Below are positions 1 through 10,225 of a DNA stretch of 64,000 bases, one piece after another. Both the position numbers and the translations under genes were made by a program. Source of the stretch: Arachis hypogaea. Its lineage: Eukaryota > Streptophyta > Magnoliopsida > Fabales > Fabaceae. The stretch is from contig NC_092053.1 of NCBI RefSeq assembly GCF_003086295.3, positions 89,376,745 through 89,440,744 of the forward strand, written 5' to 3'. Position 1 is the first letter of the stretch, and every line of letters starts with the position of its first letter. The notes under the pieces are model-generated. The model was not told the origin of the DNA. It saw only the letters and a program-made list of their open reading frames with translations, and ran no database searches.

Positions 1-257
1 TTGGTTTTTACCTTACCGACCTCTTTGTAATCGGACGATGAATTTGGTGAGCTTAGATTAATATATCTTGGTAGGAAACTTTTTAGGGAATCTGAAACTT
101 TTTTCAAATGATAAAAAATAGAAATATGAAGAAGAGTGTATACATATGAGTGCTTACCTTTCTAGGTCGAACAACTTGGTAGATCTTGGCCTGGCGCCTC
201 CTTAAAAAACCTTTTCAGGAAAGAGAGTGCCCCTTGACCTAAGATCTTTATTTTTCT
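1..257 (-). other. 3' non-coding region of old Gypsy element M
   Basis: Read on the minus strand this lies directly after the stop codon of an integrase C-terminus (258-260), so it is probably the 3' untranslated part of an old Gypsy-type element. I see no ORF, repeat array or LTR end in it. The element runs off the left edge of the window. Confidence 0.45.
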
Positions 258-329
258 CTAGCTATAATACCTTCTTAGGTTACAGGCATGCCATGACCTT
301 GGTAGCTCTCGCCCATCGAGGTCAGACAC
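258..329 (-). pseudogene. Integrase C-terminal end of element M (part 1 of 2)
   Basis: On the minus strand the last codons read RELPRSWHACNLRRYYS followed by TAG at 258-260. This is the usual C-terminal ending of plant Ty3/Gypsy integrases, where a GPY/F-type module ends in LP..W....L..YY. The coding sequence is interrupted at 325-329 (GACAC) by element C and resumes at 9704 on the far side. Joined across the insertion it is in frame, so it was still an open C-terminus when C inserted. It is a fragment and not functional. Confidence 0.7.
325..329. repeat. Target site duplication of element C, left copy (GACAC)
   Basis: GACAC lies immediately before the LTR terminus TGGTATGC at 330 and is repeated immediately after the opposite LTR terminus at 9704-9708. 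This is the 5-bp duplication expected of a Gypsy integrase. Confidence 0.85.
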
Positions 330-1376
330 TGGTATGCAAAATCGTGATCATTCATTCCTTGGTAACGGTGCCAAAAACTTCATGCGCACGTTCATAATTT
401 TTGTTCTTTGTCACAACTTCGCACAACTAACCAGCAAGTGCACTGGGTCGTCCAAGTAATAAACCTTACGTGAGTAAGGGTCGATCCAATGGAGATTGTC
501 GGCTTGAAGCAATCTATGATCACCTTGTAAGGCGGATTTCAAATGGTTATGGTGAATGGATAATGAAAATATAATTAAAATATAAAATAGGATAGAAATA
601 CTTATGTAATTCATTGGTGAGAATTTTATATAAGCGTATAGAGATGCTTTTGTTCCTCCTGAACCTCTGCTTCCTGCTGTCTTCATCCAATCATTCCTAC
701 TCCTTTCCATGGTAAGCTTTATGTAGGGCATCACCATTGTCAATGGCTACATCCCGTCCTCTCAGTGAAAATGGTCCAAAATGCGCTGTCACCGCACGGC
801 TAATCATCTGTCGGTTCTCGATCATACTGGAATAGGATTCAGTAATCCTTTTGCGTCTGTCACTACGCCCAGCACTCGCGAGTTTGAAGCTCGTCACAGC
901 GATCCCTTCCCAGATCCTACTCGGAATACCACAGACAAGGTTTAGACTTTCCAGCTCTCAAGAATGGCCGCCAATAATTCTAGCCTATACCACGAAGACT
1001 CTGATCGTAGATCAGGAGGCTAAGAGATACACATTCAAGCTTGTTTACATGTAGAATGGAAGTGTTTGTCAGGCACGCGTTCATAAGTGAGAATGATGAT
1101 GAGCGTCACATAATCATCACATTCATCATGTTCTTGTGTGCGAATGAATATCTTAGAGAAGAAATAGGCTCGAATTGAATAGAAAAATAATAGTACTTTG
1201 CATTAATTCATGAGGAACAGCAGAGCTCCACACCTTAATCTATGGTGTGTAGAAACTCTACCGTTGAAAATACATAAGTGATAATGGTCCAGGCATGGCC
1301 GAATGGCTAGCCTCCCAAAGAGGGTTCAATCATCAAAACATGATCAAAAGATTTCTAACACAATAGTAAAAAGTTC

Positions 1377-1384
1377 TATTTATA
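1377..1384 (-). promoter_or_regulatory. TATA-like box in the C 3' LTR
   Basis: TATAAATA on the minus strand, about 115 bp downstream of the palindrome array. The same box is at 9191-9198 in the other LTR, at 13410-13417 in J and at 46607-46614 in E. The conserved position suggests the U3 promoter; the start site is not known. Confidence 0.5.
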
Positions 1385-1498
1385 CTAAACTAGTTACTAG
1401 GGTTACAGAAATAAGTAAATGATACAAAAATCCACTTCCGGGCCCACTTGGTGTGTGCTTGGGCTGAGCATTGAAGCTTTCACGTGTAGAGATCTTCC

Positions 1499-1577
1499 TT
1501 GGAGTTAAATGCCAGTTTGTAACCTGTTTCTGGCATTTAACTCCAGAATAAGGCAGAAAGCTGGCGTTGAACGCCAG
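1499..1577 (-). repeat. 31-bp-register palindrome array, C 3' LTR (3 units)
   Basis: Variants of the 17-bp odd palindrome CTGGCGTTNAACGCCAG start at 1499, 1530 and 1561, exactly 31 bp apart. The 5' LTR of the same element has one unit only (9313-9329). Confidence 0.85.
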
Positions 1578-1952
1578 GTTGCGTCATCTAAACTCGGGCA
1601 AGGTATGGACTATTATGTATTGCTGGAAAGCCATGAATGTCTATGTTCTAACGCAATTGAGAGCGCACCATTTGAACTCTTGTAGCTCTAGAAAATCCAC
1701 TTTAAGTGCATGGAGGTTAGAATCCAACAGCATCTGCAGTCCTTCTTTAACCTCTGAATCTGATTTTTGCTCAAGTCCCTCAATTTCAGCCAAAAATTAC
1801 CTGAAAAAACAGAGAAAGACACAAACTCATAGTAAAGTCCAAAAATGTGAATTTTATTTAAAAACTAATAAAAATATACTAAAAACTAATTAAATTATAC
1901 TAAAAACTATGTAAAAACAATGCCAAAAAGCGTATAAATTATCCGCTCATCA

Positions 1953-1990
1953 CAACACCAAACTTAAATTGTTGCTTATCCCCAAGCAAC
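1953..1990 (-). promoter_or_regulatory. Hairpin plus PPT-like module before the C 3' LTR
   Basis: In sense orientation a hairpin GTTGCTTG-GGGA-TAAGCAAC (1990-1971, innermost pair G-U) is followed by AAGTTTGGTGTTG, which abuts the LTR start. The second part is in the place of the polypurine tract that primes plus-strand DNA. It aligns with the more standard tract GTGTGGGGAGGT of D and H. Confidence 0.65.
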
Positions 1991-3095
1991 TAAAAATCAA
2001 ATAGGATAAAAATAAGAGAATATACTATAAATTCCAAAATATCAATGAAACTTAGCTCCAATCAGATGAGCGGGACTAGTAGCTTTTTTCCTCTTGAATA
2101 GTTTTGGCATCTCACTTTATCCATTGAAGTTCAGAATGATTGGCATCTATAAGAACTTAGAATTTAGATAGTGTTATTGATTCTCCTAGTTCAGTATGTT
2201 GATTCTTGAACACAGCTACTTTATGAGTCTTGGCTGTGGCCCTAAGCACTTTGTTTTCCAGTATTACCACCGGATACATAAATGCCACAGACACATAACT
2301 GGGTGAACCTTTTCAGATTGTGACTCAACTTTACTAGAGTCCCCAATTAGAGGTGTCCAGGGTTCTTAAGCACACTCTATTTTTGCTTTGGACCTCGACT
2401 TTAACCGCTCAGTCTCAAGCTTTTGGCTTGACACCTTCACGCCACAAGCGCATGGTTAGGGACAGCTTGGTTTAGCCGCTTAGGCTAGGATTTTATTCCT
2501 TTAGGCCCTCTTATTCACTGATGCTCAAAGCCTTGGATCCTTTTTATTACCCTTGCCTTTTGGTTTTAAGGGCTATTGGCTTTTTGCTCTTGCCTTTTGA
2601 TTTTAAGAGCTTTTGGCTTTTTCTGCTTCCTTTCTCTTTTTTTTTTTGCCATTTTTCTTCTCTGCAAGCTTTGTTCTTCACTGCTTTTTCTTGCTTCAAG
2701 AATCATTTTTATGATTTTTCAGATTATCAATAACATTTCTCCTTTTTCATCATTCTTTCAAGAGCCAACATATTTAACATTCATAAACAACAATATCAAA
2801 AGACATATGCACTGTTCAAGCATTCATTCAGAAAACAAAAAGTATTGTCATCACATCAAAATAATTAAACTAATTTCAAGGATGAATTCGAAACCATGTA
2901 CTTCTTGTTCTTTTGTAATTAAAACATTTTTCATTTTAAGAGAGGTGATAGATTCATAGGACATTCATAGCTTTAAGACATAGACACTTAAACACTAATG
3001 ATCATATAGTAAAGACACAAACATAAATAAAATATAAAGCATAGTAAACGAAAAACAGGAAAATAAGAACAAGGAGATTAAGGAACGGGTCCACC
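1991..3095 (-). other. 3' untranslated region of element C
   Basis: This is 1.1 kb of sequence without a plausible gene. Read in sense it begins after the ORF3 remnant, has a stretch rich in A and G (T/C-rich on the plus strand, 2600-2760, which gives false plus-strand ORFs of low complexity), then a block with AGGCTTTGAGCATCA (about 2520) that recurs in E, F and G. It ends at the hairpin/PPT-like module. Confidence 0.6.
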
Positions 3096-3452
3096 TTAGT
3101 GAGGGTGGCGTCTTCCTTTTCTTGAAGAACCAATGGTGCTCTTGAGCTCCTCTATGTCTCTTTCTTGTCTTTGTTGCTTCTCCTTAGTGCTTTTGGTGCT
3201 CCTATCCTTAGTTGCTCCAATAGTTGTGGGGAGGAAAATGTATCCCTTGAGGCATCTCAGGGATTTCTTGATGAGGGAATTCCTCATGCTCTTGTTGAGG
3301 TCCATGAGTGGGTTCTCTTGATGTGTAGTAAAATGCTCTACTACTGAGCTATGGACCCTTGAGATGAATCTCTCCATCTCTCATGACTCGGAGGTGGAAG
3401 CTTTTGCCTTCCCTTTCCTCTTTCTAGAGGTTTCTCTGGCCTTAGGTGCCAT
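3096..3452 (-). pseudogene. ORF3 remnant of element C, internally deleted
   Basis: The start is probably ATG at 3452, reading MAPKARETSRKRKGK, the same MAPK start as ORF3 in element A. A TGA stops it after about 22 codons, just before MERFISRVH (ATG at 3377), which matches the N-terminus of E's ORF3 (57198). After a short stretch the frame joins the far C-terminal part (RQERDIEELKSTIGSSRKG), as found at 48314-48616. About 700 bp of the middle is missing compared with E. ORF3 stands in the env-like position after pol and resembles what databases call putative plant transposon protein domain (from memory). Its function is unknown. Confidence 0.65.
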
Positions 3453-3488
3453 AAATGGTTACAGAAAAATAAAAAGCAATGCTTTTAC

Positions 3489-3526
3489 CACACCAAACTT
3501 AAAAGGTTTGCTCGTCCTCGAGCAAA
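3489..3526 (-). promoter_or_regulatory. Internal hairpin plus PPT-like module, element C
   Basis: In sense: TTTGCTCG-AGGA-CGAGCAAA (3526-3507, a perfect 8-bp stem) followed by TTTTAAGTTTGGTGTG. It lies about 35-40 nt upstream of the ORF3 start. It has the same architecture as the module before the 3' LTR but a different stem sequence. Confidence 0.65.
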
Positions 3527-3637
3527 AGAAGAAAGAGGGGGTAGATGGGGATCCTGTGGGGTCCACAGATCCAGTGGGGACAAAGACTTAGCATCCCTGC
3601 TCTAATTAGGCGTGCAAAACGCCCTTATAGTGCATGT

Positions 3638-3810
3638 CTGGCGTTAAACGCCAGCTTGCTGCTTGTTTCTGGCGTTTAACGCCACTTCCATGCTCTATTC
3701 TGGCGTTAAACGCCAGTTTGGTGCTTGTTTCTGGCGTTTAACGCCAGCTTGATGTTTCTTTCTGGCGTTAAACGCCAGTTTGATGCTTCTTATTGGCGTT
3801 TAAACGCCAG
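3638..3810 (-). repeat. 31-bp-register palindrome array in the C 3' region (6 units)
   Basis: CTGGCGTTAAACGCCAG or its close variants start at 3638, 3669, 3700, 3731, 3762 and 3793. Every step is 31 bp: a 17-bp palindrome and a 14-bp spacer. Both arms are kept better than the spacers. The array lies between the gag-protease frame and ORF3. Confidence 0.9.
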
Positions 3811-3960
3811 TAAGTTCTTCCTCCAGGGTGAGCTATTTTTAATGCTATTTTTCATTCTGTTTTTGATTTTTCAGTGGTTTTTTTTTGTGACTCCACATGA
3901 TCATCAACCTAAAAAGAACATAAAATAACATTAGAAAATAAATAGATATAATTAAATAAC

Positions 3961-4008
3961 ATTGGGTTACCTTCCAACAAGCGCTTCTTTAATGTTAATA
4001 GCTTGACA
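3961..4008 (-). ncRNA. Twin stem-loop (SL1/SL2), element C copy
   Basis: In sense, SL1 TGTC-AAGCTATT-AACA (4008-3993) is followed by AAGCGCTT and SL2 GTTGGA-AGGTAA-CCCAAT (3978-3961). Each stem has one mismatch here. The same pair, with intact stems of different sequence, is in A, B, D, E and G. This is the most degraded of the six copies. It is a cis-acting RNA structure by inference. Confidence 0.55.
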
Positions 4009-4218
4009 GTGAGCTCTCATGGAGCCTCACAGATGTTCAGAGCATTGTTGGGACCTCCTAACACCAAACATAGAGTTCGAATGTGGGGGTTCAACACCAA
4101 ACTTAGAGTTTGGTTGTGGCCTCCCAACACCAAACATAGAGTTTGACTGTGGGGGCTTTGGTTGACTCTGCAGTGAGAGAAGCTTTTCATGCTTCCTCTC
4201 CATGGTTACAGAAGGAGA

Positions 4219-6378
4219 TCATTGAGTTTTAAACACAAGGTTGTCCTCATTCAGTTGAAGGACTAACTCTCCTCTGTCTACATCAATCACAGCCTTTGTT
4301 ATTGCTAGGAAGGGTCTTCCAAGGATGATAGATTCATCCTCATCCTTCCCAATGTCTAGGATTATGAAATCAGCCGGGATGTAAAGGCCTTCAACCTTTA
4401 CTAACACGTCCTCTACTAGTCCATAAGCATGTTCCATAGATTTGTCTGCCATCTCTAATGAGAATTTAGCAGCTTGTACCTCAAAGATTCCCAATTTCTC
4501 CATTACAGAGAGTGACATTAAGTTTATTCCTGACCCCAGGTCACACAGAGCCTTCTTAAAGGTCATGGTGCCTATGTTACAGGGTATTTAAAATTTACCA
4601 GGATCCTGTTTCTTTAGAGGTAGAGTTTGCTGAACCAAGGCATTTAGTTCCTGGATGAGCAATGGAGGTTCATCATCCCAAGTCTCATTACAAAATAATT
4701 TGGCATTCAGCTTCATGATTGCTCCTAAATATTAAGCAACTTGCTCTTCAGCAATGTCTTCATCTTCTTCAGAAGATGAATAGTCATCAGAGCTCATGAA
4801 TGGTAAAAGAAGGTTCAATGGAATCTCTATGGTCTCTAGATGAGCCTCAGATTTCCTTGGTTCCTCAAAGAGAAACTCCTTATTGGTCAGTGAACGTCCC
4901 AGGAGGTCTTCCTCACTAGGATTCACGTCCTCCTCCTCCTCTTTGGGTTCGGCCACACCAAGTAAGGTAATAGCCTTGCACTCTCGTTTTGGATTCTCTT
5001 CTGTATTGCTTGGGAGAGTACTAGGAGGGGTTTCAGTGACTCTTTTACTCAACTGGCCCACTTGTGCCTCCAAATTTCTAATGGAGGACCTTATTTTATT
5101 CATGAAACTTAAAGTGGGCTTAGATAGATCAGAGACTATATTTGCTAAGCTAGATGGATTATGCTCAAAATTATCTGTCTATTGCTGAGTGGATGATGGA
5201 AAAGGCTTGCTATTGCTAAACCTGTTTTTTCCACCATTATTAAAGCCTTGTTGAGGCTTTTGTTGATCCTTCCATGAGAAATTCGGATGATTTCTCCATG
5301 AGGGATTATAGGTATTTCCGTAGGGTTCCCCCATGTAATTCACCTCTGCTATTACAGGGTTCTCAGGATCATAAGTTTCTTCTTCAGAAGATGCCTCTTG
5401 AGTACTGTTGGATGCAGCTTGCAATCCATTCAGACTCTGAGAAATCATATTGACTTGCTGAGTCAATATTTTTTTCTAAGCCAATATGGCATTCAGAGTA
5501 TCAATTTCAAGAACTCCCTTCCTCTGAGGCGTCCCATTACTCACAGGATTTCTTTCAGAAGTGTACATGAACTGGTTATTTGCAACCATGTCAATGAGTT
5601 CCTGAGCTTCTGTAGGTGTTTTCTTTAGGTGAATGGATCCACCTGCAGAATGGTCCAATGACATCTTTGATAATTCAGACAGACCATCATAGAATATATC
5701 CAAAATGGTCCATTCTAAAAGCATGTCAGAAGGACACTTTTTGGTCAGTTGCTTATATCTCTCCCAAGCTTCATAGAGGGATTCACCTTCTTTCTGTTTG
5801 AAGGATTGAACATCCACTCTAAGCTTGCTAAGCTTTTGATGAGGAAAGAACTTAGCTAAGAAAGTCGTGACCAGCTTATTCCAAGAGTTCAGGCTATCTT
5901 TAGGTTGAGAGTCCAACCATATCCTAGCTCTGTCTCTTATAGCAAACGGGAAAAGCATAAGCCTGTAGACCTCGGGATCAACCCCATTGGTCTTAACAGT
6001 ATCACATATTTGCAAGAATTCAATTAAGAACTGAAAAGGATCTTCTGATGGAAGTCTATGAAACTTGCAGTTCTGTTGCATCAGAGAAACTAATTGAGGC
6101 TTTAGCTCAAAATTGTTTGCTCCAATGGCAGGGATTGAGATGCTTCTTCCATGTAAATTGGAATTTGGTGCAGTAAAGTCACCAAGCATCTTCCTTGCAT
6201 TGTTATTATTTTCGGCCATGTCTCCTTCTTTTTCGAAAATTTCTATCAGATTTTCTCCAGAGAGTTGTGCTTTAGCTTCCCTTAGCTTCCTCTTCAGAGT
6301 CCTTTTAGGTTCAGGATCAGCTTCAACAAGAATATTCTTATCCTTGTTCCTGCTCATATGAAAAAGAAGAGAACACAA
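4219..6378 (-). pseudogene. gag-protease polyprotein of element C, broken by stops
   Basis: One minus-strand frame runs from the ATG at 6378 (or at 6357, MSRNKDKN, which matches the E start) to 4219. It is broken by in-frame stops near 5476, 5179, 4732 and 4590. Domains in order: a retrotransposon Gag core (about residues 80-260, NNFELKPQLVSLMQQNCKFH and AWERYKQLTKKCP), a conserved YNPSWRNHPNFSWKDQ motif (about 5300) in place of a CCHC knuckle, an acidic linker (SSDDYSSSEEDEDIAEE) and a retropepsin-like aspartic protease (4566-4219) with CDLGSGINLMPL and ILGRPFLA. The catalytic motif is DLG, as in Athila. No RT, RNase H or integrase follows. Several stops stand where E has Gln. Gag could once have packaged its own RNA with an autonomous partner's pol, which is inference. 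Confidence 0.8.
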
Positions 6379-8109
6379 AAGAAAATATGGAATCCTCTAT
6401 GTCACAGTATAGAGATTCCTTATGTAAGTATAAGAAGAGAAGGAGATGAGAGAGGGAACAATTTGAAAATTAAATAAAATAAAATAAAAATATTTTTGTT
6501 TTTAATTTGAATTTTGGTTAGAATTCGAAAATTTTAAAAAGAAAAATGAAGTTAAATTAAATTAAAATTTAAAAAAATTAGTTAATTAAAAAGGAATTTT
6601 AAAAAAGAGGAAGGCGATTTTCGAAAATTAGAGAGAGAATTAGTTAGGTAGTTTTGAAAAAGATAAGAATCAAACACAAAGATAGGATTAATTGAAAAAG
6701 ATTTGAAAATAAATTTTGAAAAGATAAGTTAGAAAAGATTTTGAAACTGATTTTGAAAAAGATGTGATTGAAATTTATTTTGAAAGAGATTTGAAAAACA
6801 AATTTAAAAAGATTTTATTTTTGAAATTAAAGTTGATTACTTGACTAACAAGAAACTAAAAAGATATGATTCTAGAGTTTAAAGATTGAACCTTTCTTAC
6901 TAGGCAAGTAACAAACTTAAAATTTTTGATTCAATCACATTAATTGTTAGCATTAATTTCGAAAATATGAAATGGAAATAAGAAAAATATTTTGAAAATA
7001 AATTTTGAAAATTTCGAAATTATGAAAGAAAAAAATGAAAAAGATTTGATTTTTGAAAAAAGATTTGAAAAATATAGAATTTTTAAATTGAAAATTTGAT
7101 TTGGCTCATAAGAAACAACTATATTTTGAAAATTTTTTGAAAATGTCAACTCAAATATTCGAAATTTATGAGAAGAATAAAGGAAAGATATTTTTTTATT
7201 TTTGAATTTTTAATGATGAGAGAGTAAAACACTGAATTGAAACAAAACATAAAAATTATGAATCAAAACAACTAATGCATACAAGAACACTTTGAATGTC
7301 AAGATGAACACCAAGAACACTTTGAATGTTAAGATGAACACCAAGAACTTATTTTTGAAAATTTTTAAGAAAAGAAAAACATGCAAGACACCAAACTTAG
7401 AAATTTTCAATGTTTAGACACTAACAAATTGAAAATGCATATGAAAAATAAGAAAAGACACAAAACATAAAAATGCAAAGATCAAACAAAGCAAATCATC
7501 AAGAACAGCTTGAAGATTATGAAGAACATATGCATGAGTTTTCGAAAAATTGCACAAATTTTAAAAACATGCAATTGACACCAAACTTACAAGTTGACAC
7601 AAGACTCAAACAAGAAACACAAATTTTTTTTTGTTTTTATGATTTATTAAATTTTTTTTGTTATTTTTCGAAAACATTTTGAAAAAAGAAAATAAGGATT
7701 TCAAAATTTTTAATGAGAATTCCAGAAATCATGCAATGTTAGTCTAAAGCTCCAGTCCAGGAATTAGACATGGCTTACTAGCCAGCCAAGCTTTCAGTGA
7801 AAGCTCCGGTCCAAAACACTAGACATGGCCAATGGCCAGCCAAGCTTTAGCATACATAGTTCAGGCATGTGAAGAGGAAGCCTCAATCCAAAAGAATTTA
7901 GACATGGCTTTACAGCCAGCCAGACTTCAACAGATCATCATGAAACTCTAGAATTCATTCTTAAAAATTCTGAAGCCATAGAATAATTTATTTTTTTGAA
8001 GATTATTTTTTTTTGAAATAAGAATAATAAAAACAAAAAGATAAAAATTAAAATAAAATTACCTAATCTGAGCAACAAGATGAACCGTCAGTTGTCCAAA
8101 CTCGAACGA
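6379..8109 (-). other. Leader (5' UTR) of element C
   Basis: This is 1.7 kb of very AT-rich sequence between the PBS and gag, full of TTTTGAAAA and TTTCGAAAA runs. It contains several sense copies of AAGTTTGGTGTC (near 7390 and 7577) and three imperfect repeats at 7744-7927. The ORFs across it are low-complexity and I do not believe them. Confidence 0.6.
7744..7927 (-). repeat. Three imperfect repeats in the C leader
   Basis: Units begin near 7744, 7799 and 7878. Each has AGACATGGC, then GCCAGCC and, in two units, AAGCTTT (plus-strand reading). A related GGCATGGCC...GGCCAGCC block also lies in the LTRs (near 1293, 9105, 13322 and 46508). The GGC/GCC parts could fold. Role unknown. Confidence 0.55.
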
Positions 8110-8127
8110 TCCCCGGCAACGGCGCCA
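8110..8127 (-). promoter_or_regulatory. Primer-binding site of element C (tRNA-Asp)
   Basis: TGGCGCCGTTGCCGGGGA on the minus strand, an exact complement of the 3' end of plant tRNA-Asp(GUC) including CCA. It is separated from the LTR end by the six bases AGTTTT. It primes minus-strand cDNA. Confidence 0.9.
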
Positions 8128-8133
8128 AAAACT

Positions 8134-9703
8134 TGGTATGCAAAATCGTGATCGTTCATTCCTTGGTAACGGCGCCAAAAACTTCATGCGCACGTTCATA
8201 ATTTTTGTTCTTTGTCACAACTTCGCACAACGAACCAGCAAGTGCACTGGGTCATCCAAGTAATAAACCTTACGTGAGTAAGGGTTGATCCCATGGAGAT
8301 TGTCGGCTTGAAGCAATCTATGGTCACCTTGTAAATCTCATTTAGGCGGATTTCAAATGGTTATGGTGAATTGATAATGAAAATATAAATAAAATATAAA
8401 ATATGATAGAAATACTTATGTAATTCATTGGTGAGAATTTCAGATAAGCGTATAGAGATGCTTTTGTTCCTCTTGAACCTCTGCTTCCTGCTGTCTTCAT
8501 CCAATCATTCCTACTCCTTTCCATGGAAAGCTTTATGTAGGGCATCACCTTTGTCAATGGCTACATCCCGTCCTCTCAGTGAAAATGGTCCAAAATGCAC
8601 TGTCACTGCACGGCTAATCATTTGTCGGCTCTCGATCATACTGGAATAGGATTCAGTAATCCTTTTACGTCTGTCACTACGCCCAGCACTCGCGAGTTTG
8701 AAGCTCGTCACAGCCATCCCTTCCCAAATCCTACTTGGAATACCACAGACAAGGTTTAGACTTTCCGGATCTCAAGAATGGCCGCCAACAATTCTAGCCT
8801 ATACCACGAAGACTCTGATCGTAGATCAGGAGGCTAAGAGATACACATTCAAGCTTGTTTACATGTAGAATGGAAGTGTTTGTCAGGCACGCGTTCATAA
8901 GTGAGAATGATGATGAGCGTCACATAATCATCACATTCATCATGTTCTTGTGTACGAATGAATATCTTAGAGAAGAAATAGGCTCAAATTGAATAGAAAA
9001 ACAATAGTACTTTGCATTAATTCATGAGGAACAGCAGAGCTCCACACCTTAATCTATGGTATGTAGAAACTCTACCGTTGAAAATACATAAGTGATAATG
9101 GTCCAGGCATGGCCGAATGGCCAGCCTTCCAAAGAGGGTTCAATCATAAAAACATGATCAAAAGATTTCTAACACAATAGTAAAAAGTTCTATTTATACT
9201 AAACTAGTTACTAGGGTTACAGAAATAAGTAAATGATGCAGAAATTCACTTCTGGGCCCACTTGGTGTGTGTTTGGGCTGAGCATTGAAGTTTTCACGTG
9301 TAGAGGTCTTCCTTGGAGTTAAATGCCAGTTTGCGTCATTTAAAATCGGGCAAAGTATGGACTATTATATATTGCTGGAAAGCTCTGGATGTCTACTTTT
9401 CAACGCAATTAAGAGCGTGCCATTTGGACTTCTGTAGCTCCAGAAAATCCACTTTGAGTGCAGGGAGGTTAGAATCCAACAGCATCTGCAGTCCTTCTTC
9501 AACCTCTGAATCTGATTTTTGCTCAAGTTCCTCAATTTCAGCCAAAAATTACCTGAAATCACAAAAAAACATACAAAATCATAGTAAAGTCTAGAATTTG
9601 AATTTTATTTAAAAACTAATAAAAATATACTAAAAGCTAATTAAATTATACTAAAAACTATGTAAAAACAATGTCAAAAAGCTTATGAATTATCCGCTCA
9701 TCA
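8134..9703 (-). repeat. 5' LTR of element C
   Basis: The LTR is 1570 bp, TGATGAGCGG (9703) to ATACCA (8134). It is shorter than the 3' LTR mainly because it has one palindrome unit (9313-9329) instead of three. The TATA-like box is at 9191-9198. The 3' end carries a PBS-like TTGGCGCCGTTACC (about 8163-8178), about 36 bp before the true PBS. Confidence 0.9.
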
Positions 9704-9708
9704 GACAC
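9704..9708. repeat. Target site duplication of element C, right copy (GACAC)
   Basis: Matches 325-329. Removing 330-9708 restores the reading frame of the interrupted integrase C-terminus. Confidence 0.85.
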
Positions 9709-10225
9709 CTTGTAGTAACCTTTCCCCAGTACTTCTGCTACACGGTATGGTCTGTTCCAGTCAGCTGCTAGCTTCCCGACCTGCCCCGATATCATTTCTG
9801 ACTTGAGGTAGTTAATTATGGAGTCATCCATCCTTTTTCCTGTCCTGATATAGCTAGGATCTTTTCTTTCTCTAAGGTTGATGGACTTCAGAATGTTTCT
9901 TGGATGAGACTTCTATTGTTGCCCCCTGGTTTGGTGCTGGCTAGTTTTGAGAGTGCATCAGCTCAGGCATTCTTGTTCTCGGGGTAAGTGTCAGACTTCA
10001 TATCCCTTAAATTGTCCGAGTTGTTCTTTGGTTTTGTCAGGGCATTTTTTCATAGTGGGATCCTTAGCTTGATAGCTCCCTTCTGTTTGCGGAGTGACTA
10101 CTTGGGAGTCACTAAAGATGGTAAATTATTGAGCTCCCACTTCCCTAGCCAGCCTCAAACCAGCTAGTAGTGCCTCATACTCAGCTTGATTATTTGAGGC
10201 AGGAAACTCGAACTTTAAGGAGAGT
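9704..10225 (-). pseudogene. RNase H and integrase remnants of element M (part 2 of 2)
   Basis: The minus strand first gives an RNase H block, ASNQAEYEALLAGLRLA with FSDSQVV (about 10200-10090), typical of the RNase H found at the end of RT or start of integrase in plant Gypsy elements. After about 250 bp of broken sequence comes the integrase C-terminus GKLAADWNRPYRVAEVLGKG (about 9787-9725), which continues across element C at 258-324. Most of the integrase is deleted, and stops and frameshifts separate the parts. The older element was already decayed. At 10225 it abuts LTR piece L. Confidence 0.7.

Larger units (their letters stand above)
330..1952 (-). repeat. 3' LTR of element C
   Basis: The LTR is 1623 bp and starts (minus strand) TGATGAGCGGATAA at 1952 and ends ATACCA at 330. 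It matches 8134-9703 throughout, and also the LTRs of J and E. In sense order it has a palindrome array (1577-1499), a TATA-like TATAAATA (1384-1377), and at its 3' end (about 380-330) a copy of the PBS region. The short ORFs across it (for example around 411-743) are coincidental. Confidence 0.9.
330..9703 (-). mobile_element. Element C: complete non-autonomous Athila-like LTR retrotransposon
   Basis: The element is 9.37 kb on the minus strand with two LTRs (8134-9703 is 5', 330-1952 is 3'), flanked by the 5-bp duplication GACAC. In sense order it has the 5' LTR, a tRNA-Asp PBS, a long AT-rich leader, a gag-protease reading frame broken by stops, a twin stem-loop, a 31-bp palindrome array, a remnant of ORF3, a long 3' UTR, a hairpin/PPT-like module and the 3' LTR. 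Reverse transcriptase, RNase H and integrase are absent, with no trace between the protease and ORF3, so it must have been mobilised in trans. It sits inside the integrase codons of the older element M. The LTRs differ by several substitutions and by two array units, so it is not a very young copy. Confidence 0.9.

Noticed and set aside
2521..2959. Plus-strand ORFs rich in Phe and Leu (also 47816-48109)
   Set aside because: They arise from a T/C-rich run in the 3' UTR of C and E on the antisense strand; low complexity and frame not kept between copies.
3638..3810. Regular repeats with unique spacers, CRISPR-like
   Set aside because: The repeat is a 17-bp palindrome with 14-bp related spacers in a plant retrotransposon; spacer length and relatedness, and the lack of cas genes, rule out CRISPR.
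8110..8127. Match to the 3' end of tRNA-Asp
   Set aside because: Only the 18 bases complementary to the tRNA 3' end are present, next to an LTR; there is no tRNA body, so it is a primer-binding site.
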